This document shows positions 1 through 8,219 of a DNA stretch of 33,982 nucleotides, piece after piece. Under the pieces are notes generated by a model that searched no databases, was not told the DNA's origin, and saw only the letters and a list, made by a program, of their open reading frames with translations. How positions within the stretch are numbered: the first letter of the stretch is position 1; each line of letters begins with the position of its first letter. The DNA comes from Lishizhenia sp033720595. Its GTDB lineage: Bacteria; Bacteroidota; Bacteroidia; Flavobacteriales_D; Crocinitomicaceae. The DNA lies in NCBI RefSeq assembly GCF_033720595.1, contig NZ_JAWWCF010000005.1:1-33982 (forward strand). The letters run 5' to 3'. The position numbers and the translations under genes were made by a program.

Positions 1-1
1 A

Positions 2-118
2 ACTTTTATGGGCGACAATAGAAGCCCAATGAAAGGTGCTGGTGTTGCTAACTTTATACTGAAGCGTAGAATGTATAGCGCGACCCCCGATTTTAAAGAG
101 GGGGAAAGACACAATTAA
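2..118 (+). CDS. C-terminal fragment of an unidentified protein
   Basis: An open frame runs in from the window edge and ends at TAA 116-118, leaving 38 residues of a C-terminus. The tail is basic and ends in a polar stretch (residues ATPDFKEGERHN). I do not recognise the family. It contains MGDNR at codons 3-7, which resembles a signal peptidase I box, but the surrounding residues and the closeness to the C-terminus do not fit that family. The stop is only 16 bases before the hexosaminidase start and I see no terminator between them, so the two may share a transcript. Only the rest of the gene can identify it. Confidence 0.5.
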   Translation, partial: TFMGDNRSPMKGAGVANFILKRRMYSATPDFKEGERHN

Positions 119-134
119 ATCTTATTTTTAAGGC

Positions 135-2399
135 ATGAGAAAACTGTTAACGACCCTCTTCACCCTTCTTACACTGGTAAGCTTTGCCCAACCTAGTAAG
201 CTACTGCCAGCACCTAAAATAAGCACCGTAGTTTCTACTGAGATATTCAATTTTGGTAAGGTATTTTTTACGGTAGAAAACCCTTCTCAACTTCAATTAA
301 TAGAAAGCTTAAACACCAACACGCAGAAGGTGAAGGTAAATAGCTTCACAACGGACGTGAATGCCTCTATCCTCATCCGCCCCAATTTCTTTTTACATGC
401 TAATTACTACAAAGAAACAGCGGATAAAGACAGCTACACATTAGAAATAAAACAGGGAGAAATTCATCTGTACTATGACAGCGAAGCGGCTGCCTTTACG
501 GGCTTTCAAAGTTTACTACAACTTATACAAATGAATGATGAGCATGAAATACTACTTCCAAAAGCACACATTTATGATTATCCTGACTATAGCTGGCGTG
601 GGTTACATCTTGATTGTAGTAGACATTTCTTTAGCACAGATGAAATCAAAGATTTTTTGGCCACTATGGCACATTACAAATTCAATAAATTTCATTGGCA
701 TTTAACAGATGATCAGGGATGGCGAATAGCCATTAAAAAATACCCAGCATTAACAGGTATAGGTGCTTATAGAGATAGCACTAAAATTGGACATTTTAAC
801 GAATTCGAGAAAGGATACGAACATCAAAGGTACGGAGGTTTTTACACGCAAGAAGAAGTGAAAGACATTGTAAGTTATGCTACCAAGTTGCACATAGAGG
901 TAATACCGGAAATAGAAATGCCCGGTCATGCGCGTGCGGCCTTAGCTGCATACCCCAAACTAGGCTGTTCGCAGGAAGAATTACCTGTAGCTTCAACCTG
1001 GGGTATCTTTAACGAAGTCTTTTGTTCTAAAAAACAAACCCTCAATTTTCTAAAAGATATAATTGATGAAGTAGCTCCGCTTTTCCCCTCTTCTTATTTC
1101 CATATAGGGGGAGATGAAGCGCCTAGCATACAACGAGAAGGGTGTAAACACTGTCAAAAAACAATCAAAAAACACCACTTACACAATGAACATGAAGTTC
1201 AGGGATACATCCTTAAAGAGATCAATCAACACCTTAAAAAACACAATAAAACTCTCATAGGTTGGGATGAAATTATAGAAAGTGGATTACCCGATGACTG
1301 CGCAGTAATGAGTTGGCGTGGGATGCAAGGAGGTATTAAAGCCGCTCAAGCAAAACACCCTGTAGTGATGTCGCCCACTACCTACTGTTATTTCGATTAC
1401 TACCAATCTGATAATCCGAATGAACCTTTGGCTATCGGCGGGTATTTACCTTTGGAGAAAGTCTATCAATTCTCCCCCATTCCACCTTCTTTAGACTCCA
1501 GCTATCACCAATACATCCTAGGGGGTCAGGCTAACTTATGGACTGAATACATTCCAGACTTTGATCAATTGATGTATATGACCTATCCAAGAGCCTTGGC
1601 TTTAAGCGAAAAATTATGGAATAAAAGGGCTCCGAGTTATACGGAGTTTTTAGATAAAATCATAGACCATCAACTTCCCTACTTGGAAAGTCAAGGCATC
1701 CATTATTCAAAAGCCATTGCAGATGCCAACTTTATTTTAAAATCTGACAGCATGGGAAGTTTGAATGTTTCCGTAGTGAATCAAAACCCTTTACTCCCCA
1801 CCATTACCAATTTTAGAAACATTAGCACAAGTAGTAAAACAAACTTCAAACTAACTTTACCAGAATACAAAATAGAAGACACCATTTACCTCTCCACTTA
1901 TGCGGAAGGTATGGAAGACAGAGAGAAAGAAATTACCATTTATTTAAGCCAAAGTACAGGATGCACCATAGATAGTCTTACTCAACCCCACCCAAAATTT
2001 AACAACGGTGGAAGTTTTACTTTAGTAAATGGTGTATACGGTCGAAGACCTTGGAACGGCTCCGATTGGTTAGGCTACAGCGGTGATACCATAACTGCTA
2101 TTTTCGATTTACAAGAAGAACGAGAGGTGTACAACCTACAATTGAGTTGTTTAAAAGCAGAAGGGAGCTGGATCTATTTACCAGAAAAAGTTAGTGTACT
2201 GGGCAGTAATGACAAGGTAAATTACCATACCATTAATTCCCCTAAGGTGACAGAAGAAATTACCCATGTTCAACTTTACAACTCCTATAGATATATTAAA
2301 CTTGTAGTGATACCAAAGGATAAAATCCCCGCGGGTAATGAAGGAGCGGGTCAAAATCCTTGGACATTCATCGACGAAATAAAAATAACATGGAAATAG
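135..2399 (+). CDS. Secreted beta-N-acetylhexosaminidase, glycoside hydrolase family 20
   Basis: A 754-residue exported enzyme expected to remove terminal N-acetyl-hexosamine residues from chito-oligosaccharides or glycoconjugates. Residues 1-19 form a hydrophobic signal peptide ending SFAQ, with no lipobox Cys. An N-terminal GH20b-like domain covers about 25-150 and the catalytic barrel about 152-500. Hallmarks are HWHLTDDQGWR at 187-197, HIGGDE at 323-328 (D327-E328 being the substrate-assisted catalytic pair of GH20), and GGQANLWTE at 463-471 lining the sugar pocket. The C-terminal part (about 540-754) is beta-rich and its last 130 residues look like a discoidin (F5/8 type C) carbohydrate-binding module. 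I see no type IX sorting domain at the end, so periplasmic or outer-membrane-associated action is likelier than T9SS export. The cutC start overlaps its stop. The family call is very secure; the exact substrate is not visible. Confidence 0.96.
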   Translation: MRKLLTTLFTLLTLVSFAQPSKLLPAPKISTVVSTEIFNFGKVFFTVENPSQLQLIESLNTNTQKVKVNSFTTDVNASILIRPNFFLHANYYKETADKDSYTLEIKQGEIHLYYDSEAAAFTGFQSLLQLIQMNDEHEILLPKAHIYDYPDYSWRGLHLDCSRHFFSTDEIKDFLATMAHYKFNKFHWHLTDDQGWRIAIKKYPALTGIGAYRDSTKIGHFNEFEKGYEHQRYGGFYTQEEVKDIVSYATKLHIEVIPEIEMPGHARAALAAYPKLGCSQEELPVASTWGIFNEVFCSKKQTLNFLKDIIDEVAPLFPSSYFHIGGDEAPSIQREGCKHCQKTIKKHHLHNEHEVQGYILKEINQHLKKHNKTLIGWDEIIESGLPDDCAVMSWRGMQGGIKAAQAKHPVVMSPTTYCYFDYYQSDNPNEPLAIGGYLPLEKVYQFSPIPPSLDSSYHQYILGGQANLWTEYIPDFDQLMYMTYPRALALSEKLWNKRAPSYTEFLDKIIDHQLPYLESQGIHYSKAIADANFILKSDSMGSLNVSVVNQNPLLPTITNFRNISTSSKTNFKLTLPEYKIEDTIYLSTYAEGMEDREKEITIYLSQSTGCTIDSLTQPHPKFNNGGSFTLVNGVYGRRPWNGSDWLGYSGDTITAIFDLQEEREVYNLQLSCLKAEGSWIYLPEKVSVLGSNDKVNYHTINSPKVTEEITHVQLYNSYRYIKLVVIPKDKIPAGNEGAGQNPWTFIDEIKITWK

Positions 2400-3088
2400 A
2401 ATTGTGCGCAGCCAGTTATAGTTCAGCTTTAAAAAGCAATGGTCTTCCATTCAAAAGGGTGGAATTATGTGCTAATCTGGAACAAGGTGGAACTACCCCT
2501 TCTCCTGGAGCTATTGCCGCAACGGTAGAAAATGTTCATGCAGAATGTCATGTTTTAATTCGGCCACGCGTCGGGAATTTCAACTATTCTATGGATGAAA
2601 TAATGGTGATGCAACAAGATATATTATTGGCCAAAAGTTTGGGTGCAAAAGGAGTAGTTTTCGGTGTTATGGATGATGATGATAGGTTCGACCTCAACAA
2701 AAATCTTCATTTACTCGAAGCTGCCGACGGATTAGCGTGTACCTTTCACAGGGCCATAGATAGTAGTCAAAACTACATGGAAGACATGCAATCCATTATC
2801 AACTGTGGTTTTCACAGGGTATTAACCTCTGGGGGAGGCAAAAATGTTGAAGAAGGCAAAGCGCAACTGAGCCTGCTAATGAATTCTCAACCTGAAATTG
2901 AAGTGATGATAGGTGGAGGCATCAACGCAGAGAATGTAAAAGAACTTTGCGACTACATACAGCCCAACGCTGTTCACTTCAGTGCCACGGATTGGGTGAA
3001 AGATGAGAGCAATAACATGTACTCCATGAATTATTTAGAAACTTCTCCTCAAAAAATGAAAGCTATACTAGCGAAAATTCAAGAGTAG
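2390..3088 (+). CDS. cutC: CutC family protein (copper homeostasis-like TIM barrel)
   Basis: A 232-residue cytoplasmic protein of the CutC family. I chose ATG 2390 over the upstream in-frame ATG 2360: the family begins directly with a beta strand (here MEIELCAAS), and 2390 gives a 10-base overlap with the hexosaminidase stop, typical of translational coupling. Family signatures are ELCANL at 25-30, RPRVGNF at 58-64, TFHRAID at 118-124, LTSGGG at 145-150 and a glycine-rich IGGGIN near 173. Members are linked genetically to copper tolerance, but their biochemical activity is not firmly established, so the copper role here is by family name only. Nothing in the neighbourhood (sugar hydrolase upstream, small membrane protein downstream) points to copper. 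Confidence 0.92.
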   Translation: MEIELCAASYSSALKSNGLPFKRVELCANLEQGGTTPSPGAIAATVENVHAECHVLIRPRVGNFNYSMDEIMVMQQDILLAKSLGAKGVVFGVMDDDDRFDLNKNLHLLEAADGLACTFHRAIDSSQNYMEDMQSIINCGFHRVLTSGGGKNVEEGKAQLSLLMNSQPEIEVMIGGGINAENVKELCDYIQPNAVHFSATDWVKDESNNMYSMNYLETSPQKMKAILAKIQE

Positions 3089-3105
3089 ATAATTAATACA
3101 ACACC

Positions 3106-3498
3106 ATGTACCAACTATTCAACAACTACTTGGAAGCTCATAAAAAAGGAAGTATCAACAGGTCCTATTACCGAGATAAGCTCCAATCGATGGGGAAAAA
3201 CGAGGATACTATCCACGTACTTTTAGATCAATTTGCATTTGATGCTGAATTATTGTCATCTTATCCAAAACAAAAAAAGAAAGCAAAACGGCTCTTTTTT
3301 ACCTCACTTGTTTTTTTACTTCTTTTTGTTTCACTTTTATTATTCAATACTAGATTTAGTATAATCAACAATCATTCACAAATGACAAGTGCTTTCGTTC
3401 TAGCCATCCCCATTTACGGAATAACCAGAGCAATCTTCTCCTTACGTATTATCAAGAAAAGCACAAACCGTATATTGCATAAGTGGAAGAATTTTTAA
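3106..3498 (+). CDS. Small membrane protein of unknown function
   Basis: A 130-residue protein I do not recognise. A soluble N-terminal half (1-55) is followed by a basic patch KQKKKAKR at about 55-62, a hydrophobic helix at 63-81, a short loop with NNHSQ, a second hydrophobic helix at about 94-112 and a basic tail (KKSTNRILHKWKNF). The positive-inside rule suggests both ends are cytoplasmic. It lies 17 bases after cutC in the same direction and probably shares its transcript. The first 50 residues (LEAHKKGSINRSYYRDKL) look helical, perhaps a short protein-interaction domain. It reads as a real gene because of the close spacing, tidy topology and absence of a competing frame. Confidence 0.72.
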   Translation: MYQLFNNYLEAHKKGSINRSYYRDKLQSMGKNEDTIHVLLDQFAFDAELLSSYPKQKKKAKRLFFTSLVFLLLFVSLLLFNTRFSIINNHSQMTSAFVLAIPIYGITRAIFSLRIIKKSTNRILHKWKNF

Positions 3499-3505
3499 CA
3501 CATCA

Positions 3506-3578
3506 CTAGTGCGCGATTGTATCGCACCTTGCACTCCATTCTCCATCCACCAGCTAGTGCGCGATTGCATCGCGCTTT
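3506..3578. repeat. Pair of REP-like palindromic repeats
   Basis: Two 25-base copies, 3506-3530 and 3554-3578, share CTAGTGCGCGATTG, then one variable base, then ATCGC. The second copy holds a perfect 7-base inverted repeat, GCGCGAT-TGC-ATCGCGC. The first has the same arms with a single mismatch (ATCGCAC). Both lie in the same orientation, 23 bases apart, in the gap before the asnS promoter. The GC-rich palindromes stand out from the AT-rich background. They resemble bacterial REP elements of the kind mobilised by REP-associated tyrosine transposases. They could also help end transcription from the cutC side, though no T-run follows. Confidence 0.7.
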
Positions 3579-3603
3579 ACTCAAACTCCATACTGATTTT
3601 TTG

Positions 3604-3632
3604 TTGCCATATCAATAGACTTCTTATTTTTG
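3604..3632 (+). promoter_or_regulatory. Predicted asnS promoter
   Basis: TTG at 3604-3606, an 18-base spacer, then TATTTTTG at 3625-3632 match the Bacteroidota housekeeping promoter (-33 TTG and -7 TAnnTTTG). A second TTG at 3601-3603 would give a 21-base spacer. The asnS start lies 22 bases after the -7 box. Confidence 0.72.
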
Positions 3633-3654
3633 TCTTTCTATAAATACAAGAAGA

Positions 3655-5106
3655 ATGAAACGTACGAAAATCGCAACATTGTTGAGCGCTCCAGAGGTGA
3701 ACGCTGAGGTATTGATCAAGGGATGGGTAAGAGCATTTAGAAGTAATCGCTTTATCCAAGTGAATGATGGATCAACAATCAATAATATCCAAGCTGTTGT
3801 AGATTTCGAAAATTTCGACGAGGCAATTTTAAAGCGTGTTACTACAGGTGCCTCTGTAGCAATTACAGGTACTTTGGTTGAGTCTCAAGGAGCTGGACAA
3901 GCGGTTGAAATTCAAGTAAAGGAGGTAGAAGTTTTAGGTGAAGCAAACCCAGACGAGGTTCAAAAAACGGTAATGCAACCTAAAAAACACTCTTTAGAGT
4001 TCTTGAGAGAACAGGCACATTTACGTTTTAGAACGAATACATTTGGTGCAGTTTTCAGAATCCGTCACGCGGTTTCTTTTGCCATCCATTCTTACTTCAA
4101 CAAAGAAGGATTTTACTACTTACACACACCTATCATCACTGGATCTGATGCAGAAGGTGCAGGTGAAATGTTTAAGGTAACGACTTTCGAACCCAACAAT
4201 ACTCCATTAAATGAAGCAGGTGAAGTTGATTACACAGAAGATTTCTTTGGAAAACCAGTGAACTTAACCGTATCTGGTCAGTTAGAAGCAGAATTAGGAG
4301 CTACAGCTTTAGGTCAAGTGTATACTTTCGGACCTACATTTAGAGCTGAAAACTCAAACACATCTCGTCACTTAGCAGAATTCTGGATGGTAGAACCAGA
4401 GGTTGCGTTTAATGATTTGAACGACAACATGGATCTTACAGAAGATTTCTTAAAGCACATTTGTAACTACGTGTTAACAAACTGTGCAGACGATTTAGAT
4501 TTCTTAGCGAAGCGTGAAGCTGATGCTGACAAAATGAAACCTGCTGCTGAGAGAAATGAAATGGGATTAAAAGAGCGTTTAGAATTTGTTGCCAACAACG
4601 ATTTCGAGCGCATCACATATACAAGAGCTATTGAAATTTTACGTAACTCTAAGCCGTACAAGAAAAAGAAATTCAAGTACGAGGTAGAATGGGGTACTGA
4701 CTTACAGTCGGAACACGAGCGTTTCTTAGTGGAGAAAGAATTTAAAAAGCCAGTAATCATCACAGATTACCCAGCATCATTCAAAGCCTTCTACATGCGT
4801 AACAACGACGGATGTGAAGAAGGAAAGCAAACCGTTGCTGCAATGGACGTTTTATTCCCAGGAATTGGAGAAATCGTAGGAGGATCTCAGCGTGAAGAAA
4901 GACTCGATGTATTGAAACAAAAATGTGCTGATTTCGATATTCCAGAAGAGCACGTATGGTGGTATTTAGATACGCGTAAGTTCGGAACGGTTCCTCACGC
5001 AGGTTTTGGCCTAGGATTTGAGAGGATGGTGATGTTCGTAACAGGTATGAGCAACATTAGAGACGTAATTCCTTTCCCAAGAACTCCGCAGAACGCAGAA
5101 TTTTAA
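3655..5106 (+). CDS. asnS: Asparaginyl-tRNA synthetase
   Basis: A 483-residue class IIb aminoacyl-tRNA synthetase that charges tRNA-Asn with asparagine in the cytoplasm. An OB-fold anticodon-binding domain covers about 1-110 (KGWVRAFRSNRFIQVNDGS), followed by the class II catalytic core. Motif 2 is FRAENSNTSRHLAEFW at 229-244, whose SNTSRHLAEF wording is characteristic of AsnRS rather than AspRS. Motif 3 is GFGLGFERM at 450-458 with the ATP-contacting Arg457. The length is close to other bacterial AsnRS. It has its own promoter and no obvious terminator before rpoN, 58 bases downstream, so read-through is possible. Having a direct AsnRS suggests the cell need not rely only on tRNA-dependent amidation for Asn-tRNA. 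Confidence 0.98.
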   Translation: MKRTKIATLLSAPEVNAEVLIKGWVRAFRSNRFIQVNDGSTINNIQAVVDFENFDEAILKRVTTGASVAITGTLVESQGAGQAVEIQVKEVEVLGEANPDEVQKTVMQPKKHSLEFLREQAHLRFRTNTFGAVFRIRHAVSFAIHSYFNKEGFYYLHTPIITGSDAEGAGEMFKVTTFEPNNTPLNEAGEVDYTEDFFGKPVNLTVSGQLEAELGATALGQVYTFGPTFRAENSNTSRHLAEFWMVEPEVAFNDLNDNMDLTEDFLKHICNYVLTNCADDLDFLAKREADADKMKPAAERNEMGLKERLEFVANNDFERITYTRAIEILRNSKPYKKKKFKYEVEWGTDLQSEHERFLVEKEFKKPVIITDYPASFKAFYMRNNDGCEEGKQTVAAMDVLFPGIGEIVGGSQREERLDVLKQKCADFDIPEEHVWWYLDTRKFGTVPHAGFGLGFERMVMFVTGMSNIRDVIPFPRTPQNAEF

Positions 5107-5164
5107 AAGAAAAGCAGAATTATTTCGGAGAAAAAACGTAAATTTTACTTCAGAATATTAGAGC

Positions 5165-6616
5165 ATGGCATTAAAACAATCCCTATCACAAAAGCTTGAA
5201 CAGCGTTTATCGCCGCAGCAAATTCAATTGATGAAATTGTTGCAGGTTCCGACCATGGAACTCGACGCAAGAATTAAGCAAGAAATTGAGGAGAATCCAG
5301 CGCTCGAAGAAGGTAAAGAAGAAGTAGAAGACGATTTTTCTAACGAACAAGATACAGAGTACGACGACAACAACAACGACGATAATGATTTCGATATCAA
5401 CGATTATTTGTCAGACGATGAGCCTTCGTACAAAACTAAAACATCCAACAAGGGAAAGGATGACGATGAAACATCCGTTCCCTTGTCTTCTGGGTCTTCG
5501 TTTCAAGAACGACTCAAAGAACAATTACACCTCCGCAATTTAAGTGACGACGATTACATGATCGCCGAAACCCTTATTGGAAACCTTGATGATGCAGGAT
5601 ATTTAGAAAGAGATTTAGAAGCCATCGTAGATGATTTGGCTTTTTCTCAAAATATCATGACCACTGAAGAGGAACTTGAAAAGTTACTGGAGGTAATTCA
5701 AGATTTAGACCCAGCAGGTGTTGGTGCCAGAGATTTGCAAGAATGTTTATTACTACAAATCAATAGGCGTCAGAATGGAGATATCACAAGATACACGGCC
5801 AAGAAAATTTTGGAAGACCATTTTGAAGAATTCACCAAGAAGCACTACAAGAAAATATTAAAGAAACTTGAGATTAACGACGATGACCTCAAGGCGGCGA
5901 TAGATGAAATCATACGCCTCAACCCTAAACCGGGAGGTTCATTAAAAAGTTCATCGAAATCTTTAGAACAAGTAACCCCTGATTTCATTATTACAGAACA
6001 GGACGGTAAACTTGAATTAGCCCTACACGGTAGAAATGCTCCAGATTTGAAAGTGAGTAGAAGCTACGAGAAAATGTTGCGTAACATTTCAGAAGGAGCA
6101 AAATTGAGCAAGTCTGACAAAGAAGCTGTTACTTTCGTAAAACAGAAGTTAGACTCAGCCAAATGGTTTATTGATGCCATAAAACAGAGACAAAACACAC
6201 TATATTCTACGATGCACGCCATCATGAATTACCAATATCAATACTTCTTAACAGGGGATGAAACAGAGCTCAAACCTATGATTTTGAAGGATATTGCAGA
6301 AATCGTAAACCTTGATATTTCTACGATTTCTCGTGTTGCCAATTCTAAATATGTACAAACACCTTATGGTGTGAAGCTATTGAAGTACTTCTTCTCAGAG
6401 AGCTTATCTACAGATTCTGGAGAGGAAGTCTCTACGCGTGAAGTAAAAAGTATTTTATCTGATGCGGTAAATAATGAGAACAAGCGTAAACCTTTGACCG
6501 ACGAAAAATTAGCTCAACTCCTCAAGGATAAAGGTTATAACATCGCTCGAAGAACCGTGGCAAAATATAGAGAACAATTAAATATTCCAGTTGCACGATT
6601 AAGAAAAGAACTCTAG
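5165..6616 (+). CDS. rpoN: RNA polymerase sigma-54 factor
   Basis: A 483-residue sigma-54. Region I (1-55) is Gln/Leu-rich (SQKLEQRLSPQQIQLMKLLQ), the part that contacts AAA+ enhancer-binding activators. An acidic Asp/Asn/Glu-rich linker (region II) covers about 55-100, then the core-binding domain. A helix-turn-helix lies around 374-402 (LKDIAEIVNLDISTISRVANSKYV), and the diagnostic RpoN box ARRTVAKYRE at 461-470 reads the -24 promoter element. All domains are present. The stop codon overlaps the GTG start of the next gene (TAGTG), so it heads a small operon. No enhancer-binding activator gene is visible in the window, so its regulon cannot be inferred here. Confidence 0.97.
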   Translation: MALKQSLSQKLEQRLSPQQIQLMKLLQVPTMELDARIKQEIEENPALEEGKEEVEDDFSNEQDTEYDDNNNDDNDFDINDYLSDDEPSYKTKTSNKGKDDDETSVPLSSGSSFQERLKEQLHLRNLSDDDYMIAETLIGNLDDAGYLERDLEAIVDDLAFSQNIMTTEEELEKLLEVIQDLDPAGVGARDLQECLLLQINRRQNGDITRYTAKKILEDHFEEFTKKHYKKILKKLEINDDDLKAAIDEIIRLNPKPGGSLKSSSKSLEQVTPDFIITEQDGKLELALHGRNAPDLKVSRSYEKMLRNISEGAKLSKSDKEAVTFVKQKLDSAKWFIDAIKQRQNTLYSTMHAIMNYQYQYFLTGDETELKPMILKDIAEIVNLDISTISRVANSKYVQTPYGVKLLKYFFSESLSTDSGEEVSTREVKSILSDAVNNENKRKPLTDEKLAQLLKDKGYNIARRTVAKYREQLNIPVARLRKEL

Positions 6617-7266
6617 TGAAATTTCTATCCAAAGTCGCATCAATTATATTTCTACCGCTCTTCATGCCGTTGTATGGATTGCTGCTAACGCTTTACATAC
6701 CCAGTGTGCCTGAGAATTTCTATGCACGCTACTCCCTCTTTTATCTTAACCCAGAAATTAAAACAAGCTTTTTAAGTTTGTTTACCATATTTACTATTCT
6801 CGCTCCCGGACTTTCACTTCTGATGTTGCGCTTGAATAAAACGGTGAGTTCACTGGGGTTAGAAGACAAGGAAGAACGCAAGTACCCTATTGCCATTACA
6901 GCCTTTTATTTCTTTTTGATGTATGGTTTTCTAATGTATCAACAGCAAGGAAATATTCCCGAAGTTCTAATCGCAACAAGTTTAGGAGGATTTTTAAGCG
7001 CTGTGATGTGCTTGATCATTACCCGCTGGACCAAGATTAGTTTACACGCAATGGGGGTAGGATCTTTACTCGGATTCATTATTGCATACTTTCAATCACA
7101 GTCGTACTTCGAAATGAATATCGTTTATTTCGTTATCCTCATGGGGATAATAACAACTACATCACGACTAATACTCAACAAACACACACTAAAACAAATT
7201 GGACTCGGATACGGTCTTGGATTTTTTGTGCAACTATTGACTATTTTCCTATATTCACAAGTATAA
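6616..7266 (+). CDS. Multi-pass membrane protein, PAP2-like
   Basis: A 216-residue integral membrane protein with about seven hydrophobic helices spread over its whole length. It begins at a GTG overlapping the rpoN stop by one base, and no better start lies nearby. The stretch KISLHAMGVGSLLGF (around 150) resembles the part of the PAP2 phosphatase family around the SxH motif, and similar proteins in Bacteroidota are often labelled PAP2-like. The classical KxxxxxxRP and SRxxxxxHxxxD motifs are not visible. I would therefore not claim phosphatase activity. If it is related, it may be a degenerate or lipid-binding member. The overlap with rpoN and the 10-base gap to the M48 lipoprotein indicate co-transcription. 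Confidence 0.75.
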   Translation: MKFLSKVASIIFLPLFMPLYGLLLTLYIPSVPENFYARYSLFYLNPEIKTSFLSLFTIFTILAPGLSLLMLRLNKTVSSLGLEDKEERKYPIAITAFYFFLMYGFLMYQQQGNIPEVLIATSLGGFLSAVMCLIITRWTKISLHAMGVGSLLGFIIAYFQSQSYFEMNIVYFVILMGIITTTSRLILNKHTLKQIGLGYGLGFFVQLLTIFLYSQV

Positions 7267-7276
7267 AATTTCGACT

Positions 7277-8071
7277 ATGAAGCGTTTCATTAAAAATACT
7301 ATTGCCATTTCTACAGTGGCTTTAACGCTATCGGCATGTGGTAGCAGTGGTGGTGGATTCAATTTATTCACCATAGATCAAGACAAAGAATTAGGAGCTC
7401 AGGTAGCTGCAGAAATAGATGCAAACCCAGCAGAATATCCAGTTTTAGATAGTGCTTCTCATCCAAAAGCATATCAATACTTATATGAGATGAGAGATAA
7501 AATCTTAAACTCTGGAGCGGTACAACACAAGGATGATTTTGGTTGGAGATTACGTATTATACACGATGACAATACCTTAAACGCATTTTGTACTCCAGGT
7601 GGTTACATCTATGTATACACTGGACTTATGAAATATCTCGATGCTGAAGATCAATTAGCAGGTGTAATGGGACACGAAATAGGTCACGCAGATTTACGAC
7701 ACTCTACCCGTCAAATGACCAAACTATACGGTGTTCAATTTTTATTAGATGTTGTAGCGGGTAACAGAGATGCTATTAAGCAAATCACTGCAGGGTTAAT
7801 TGGTTTAAAGTTTTCTCGTTCACACGAAACAGAGGCTGATGAAGCATCTGTGAAGTACTTATGTCCAACAGATTATAATGCAGCCGGTGGAGCTTCTTTC
7901 TTTGAGAAGTTACAAGAAGAAGGAGCAGGTGGAACACCTGAATTTTTAAGCACTCACCCATCGCCAGCTAATCGTATTGAAGAATTCCACAACACGAAAA
8001 CAACCCTAGGTTGCACAGGTGATAAAGATTACAAAACTGAATATCAGCGCATGTTAAGCACATTGCCTTAG
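7277..8071 (+). CDS. M48 family metalloprotease lipoprotein
   Basis: A 264-residue zinc protease anchored as a lipoprotein: the signal ends in the lipobox LSAC (lipid-carrying Cys near residue 21), followed by GSSGGG. The M48 zinc site is HEIGH at 133-137 within VMGHEIGHADLRHS, with the third ligand Glu184 in ETEADEAS. FCTPGGYIYVYTGLMKYL is the usual strand and helix just before HExxH. This is the short Oma1/BepA-like catalytic form without a TPR tail, expected to act in the periplasm in outer-membrane protein quality control. It is the last gene of the rpoN operon, with a strong terminator 18 bases after the stop. Confidence 0.93.
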   Translation: MKRFIKNTIAISTVALTLSACGSSGGGFNLFTIDQDKELGAQVAAEIDANPAEYPVLDSASHPKAYQYLYEMRDKILNSGAVQHKDDFGWRLRIIHDDNTLNAFCTPGGYIYVYTGLMKYLDAEDQLAGVMGHEIGHADLRHSTRQMTKLYGVQFLLDVVAGNRDAIKQITAGLIGLKFSRSHETEADEASVKYLCPTDYNAAGGASFFEKLQEEGAGGTPEFLSTHPSPANRIEEFHNTKTTLGCTGDKDYKTEYQRMLSTLP

Positions 8072-8089
8072 TATAATACACCTTATTTG

Positions 8090-8127
8090 AATCCCGATGA
8101 ATAACTTTTCATCGGGATTTTTTATTT
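8090..8127 (+). terminator. Rho-independent terminator after the M48 gene
   Basis: A perfect 12-base-pair stem, AATCCCGATGAA (8090-8101) with TTCATCGGGATT (8108-8119), a 6-base loop and a T-rich tail to 8127. It closes the rpoN operon. Confidence 0.9.
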
Positions 8128-8132
8128 TCATT

Positions 8133-8198
8133 AAACTTCCAAATTCATTGAATTCTTGAACCTTTCAATTGTTGAATTCTTAAATCTTGATTATCTTG
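8133..8198. repeat. Degenerate tandem repeat with an 8-base period
   Basis: After the terminator the spacer is built from imperfect 8-base units such as AATTCTTG (8151-8158) and AATTGTTG (8167-8174), with neighbours at 8133-8140, 8159-8166, 8175-8182 and 8183-8189 in the same phase. One unit is expanded to 9-10 bases. The region 8142-8160 recurs with one mismatch at 21503-21521. It overlaps the proposed promoter of the next gene. Confidence 0.55.
8172..8198 (+). promoter_or_regulatory. Possible promoter for the cyclase-family gene
   Basis: TTG at 8172-8174, a 17-base spacer and TATCTTG at 8192-8198, one T short of the TAnnTTTG consensus. The gene starts 21 bases later, nearly the spacing seen at asnS. 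It sits inside the octamer repeat, so the TTG may be coincidental. Confidence 0.4.
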
Positions 8199-8219
8199 CC
8201 CGCCTAAACTAAAAAACTC

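Noticed and set aside
2..118. MGDNR box suggesting a signal peptidase I gene at the left edge
   Set aside because: The motif lies only 31 codons from the stop and is followed by SPMKGAGVANF instead of the usual Ser-Asp-Arg continuation; the rest does not fit the family.
2360..2389. Upstream in-frame start for cutC at 2360
   Set aside because: It adds ten polar residues before the conserved first strand and deepens the overlap with the hexosaminidase gene; 2390 matches the family N-terminus.
3506..3578. A CRISPR-like array of two repeats
   Set aside because: There are only two units with a 23-base spacer, a strong palindrome and no cas gene; REP-like is the better description.
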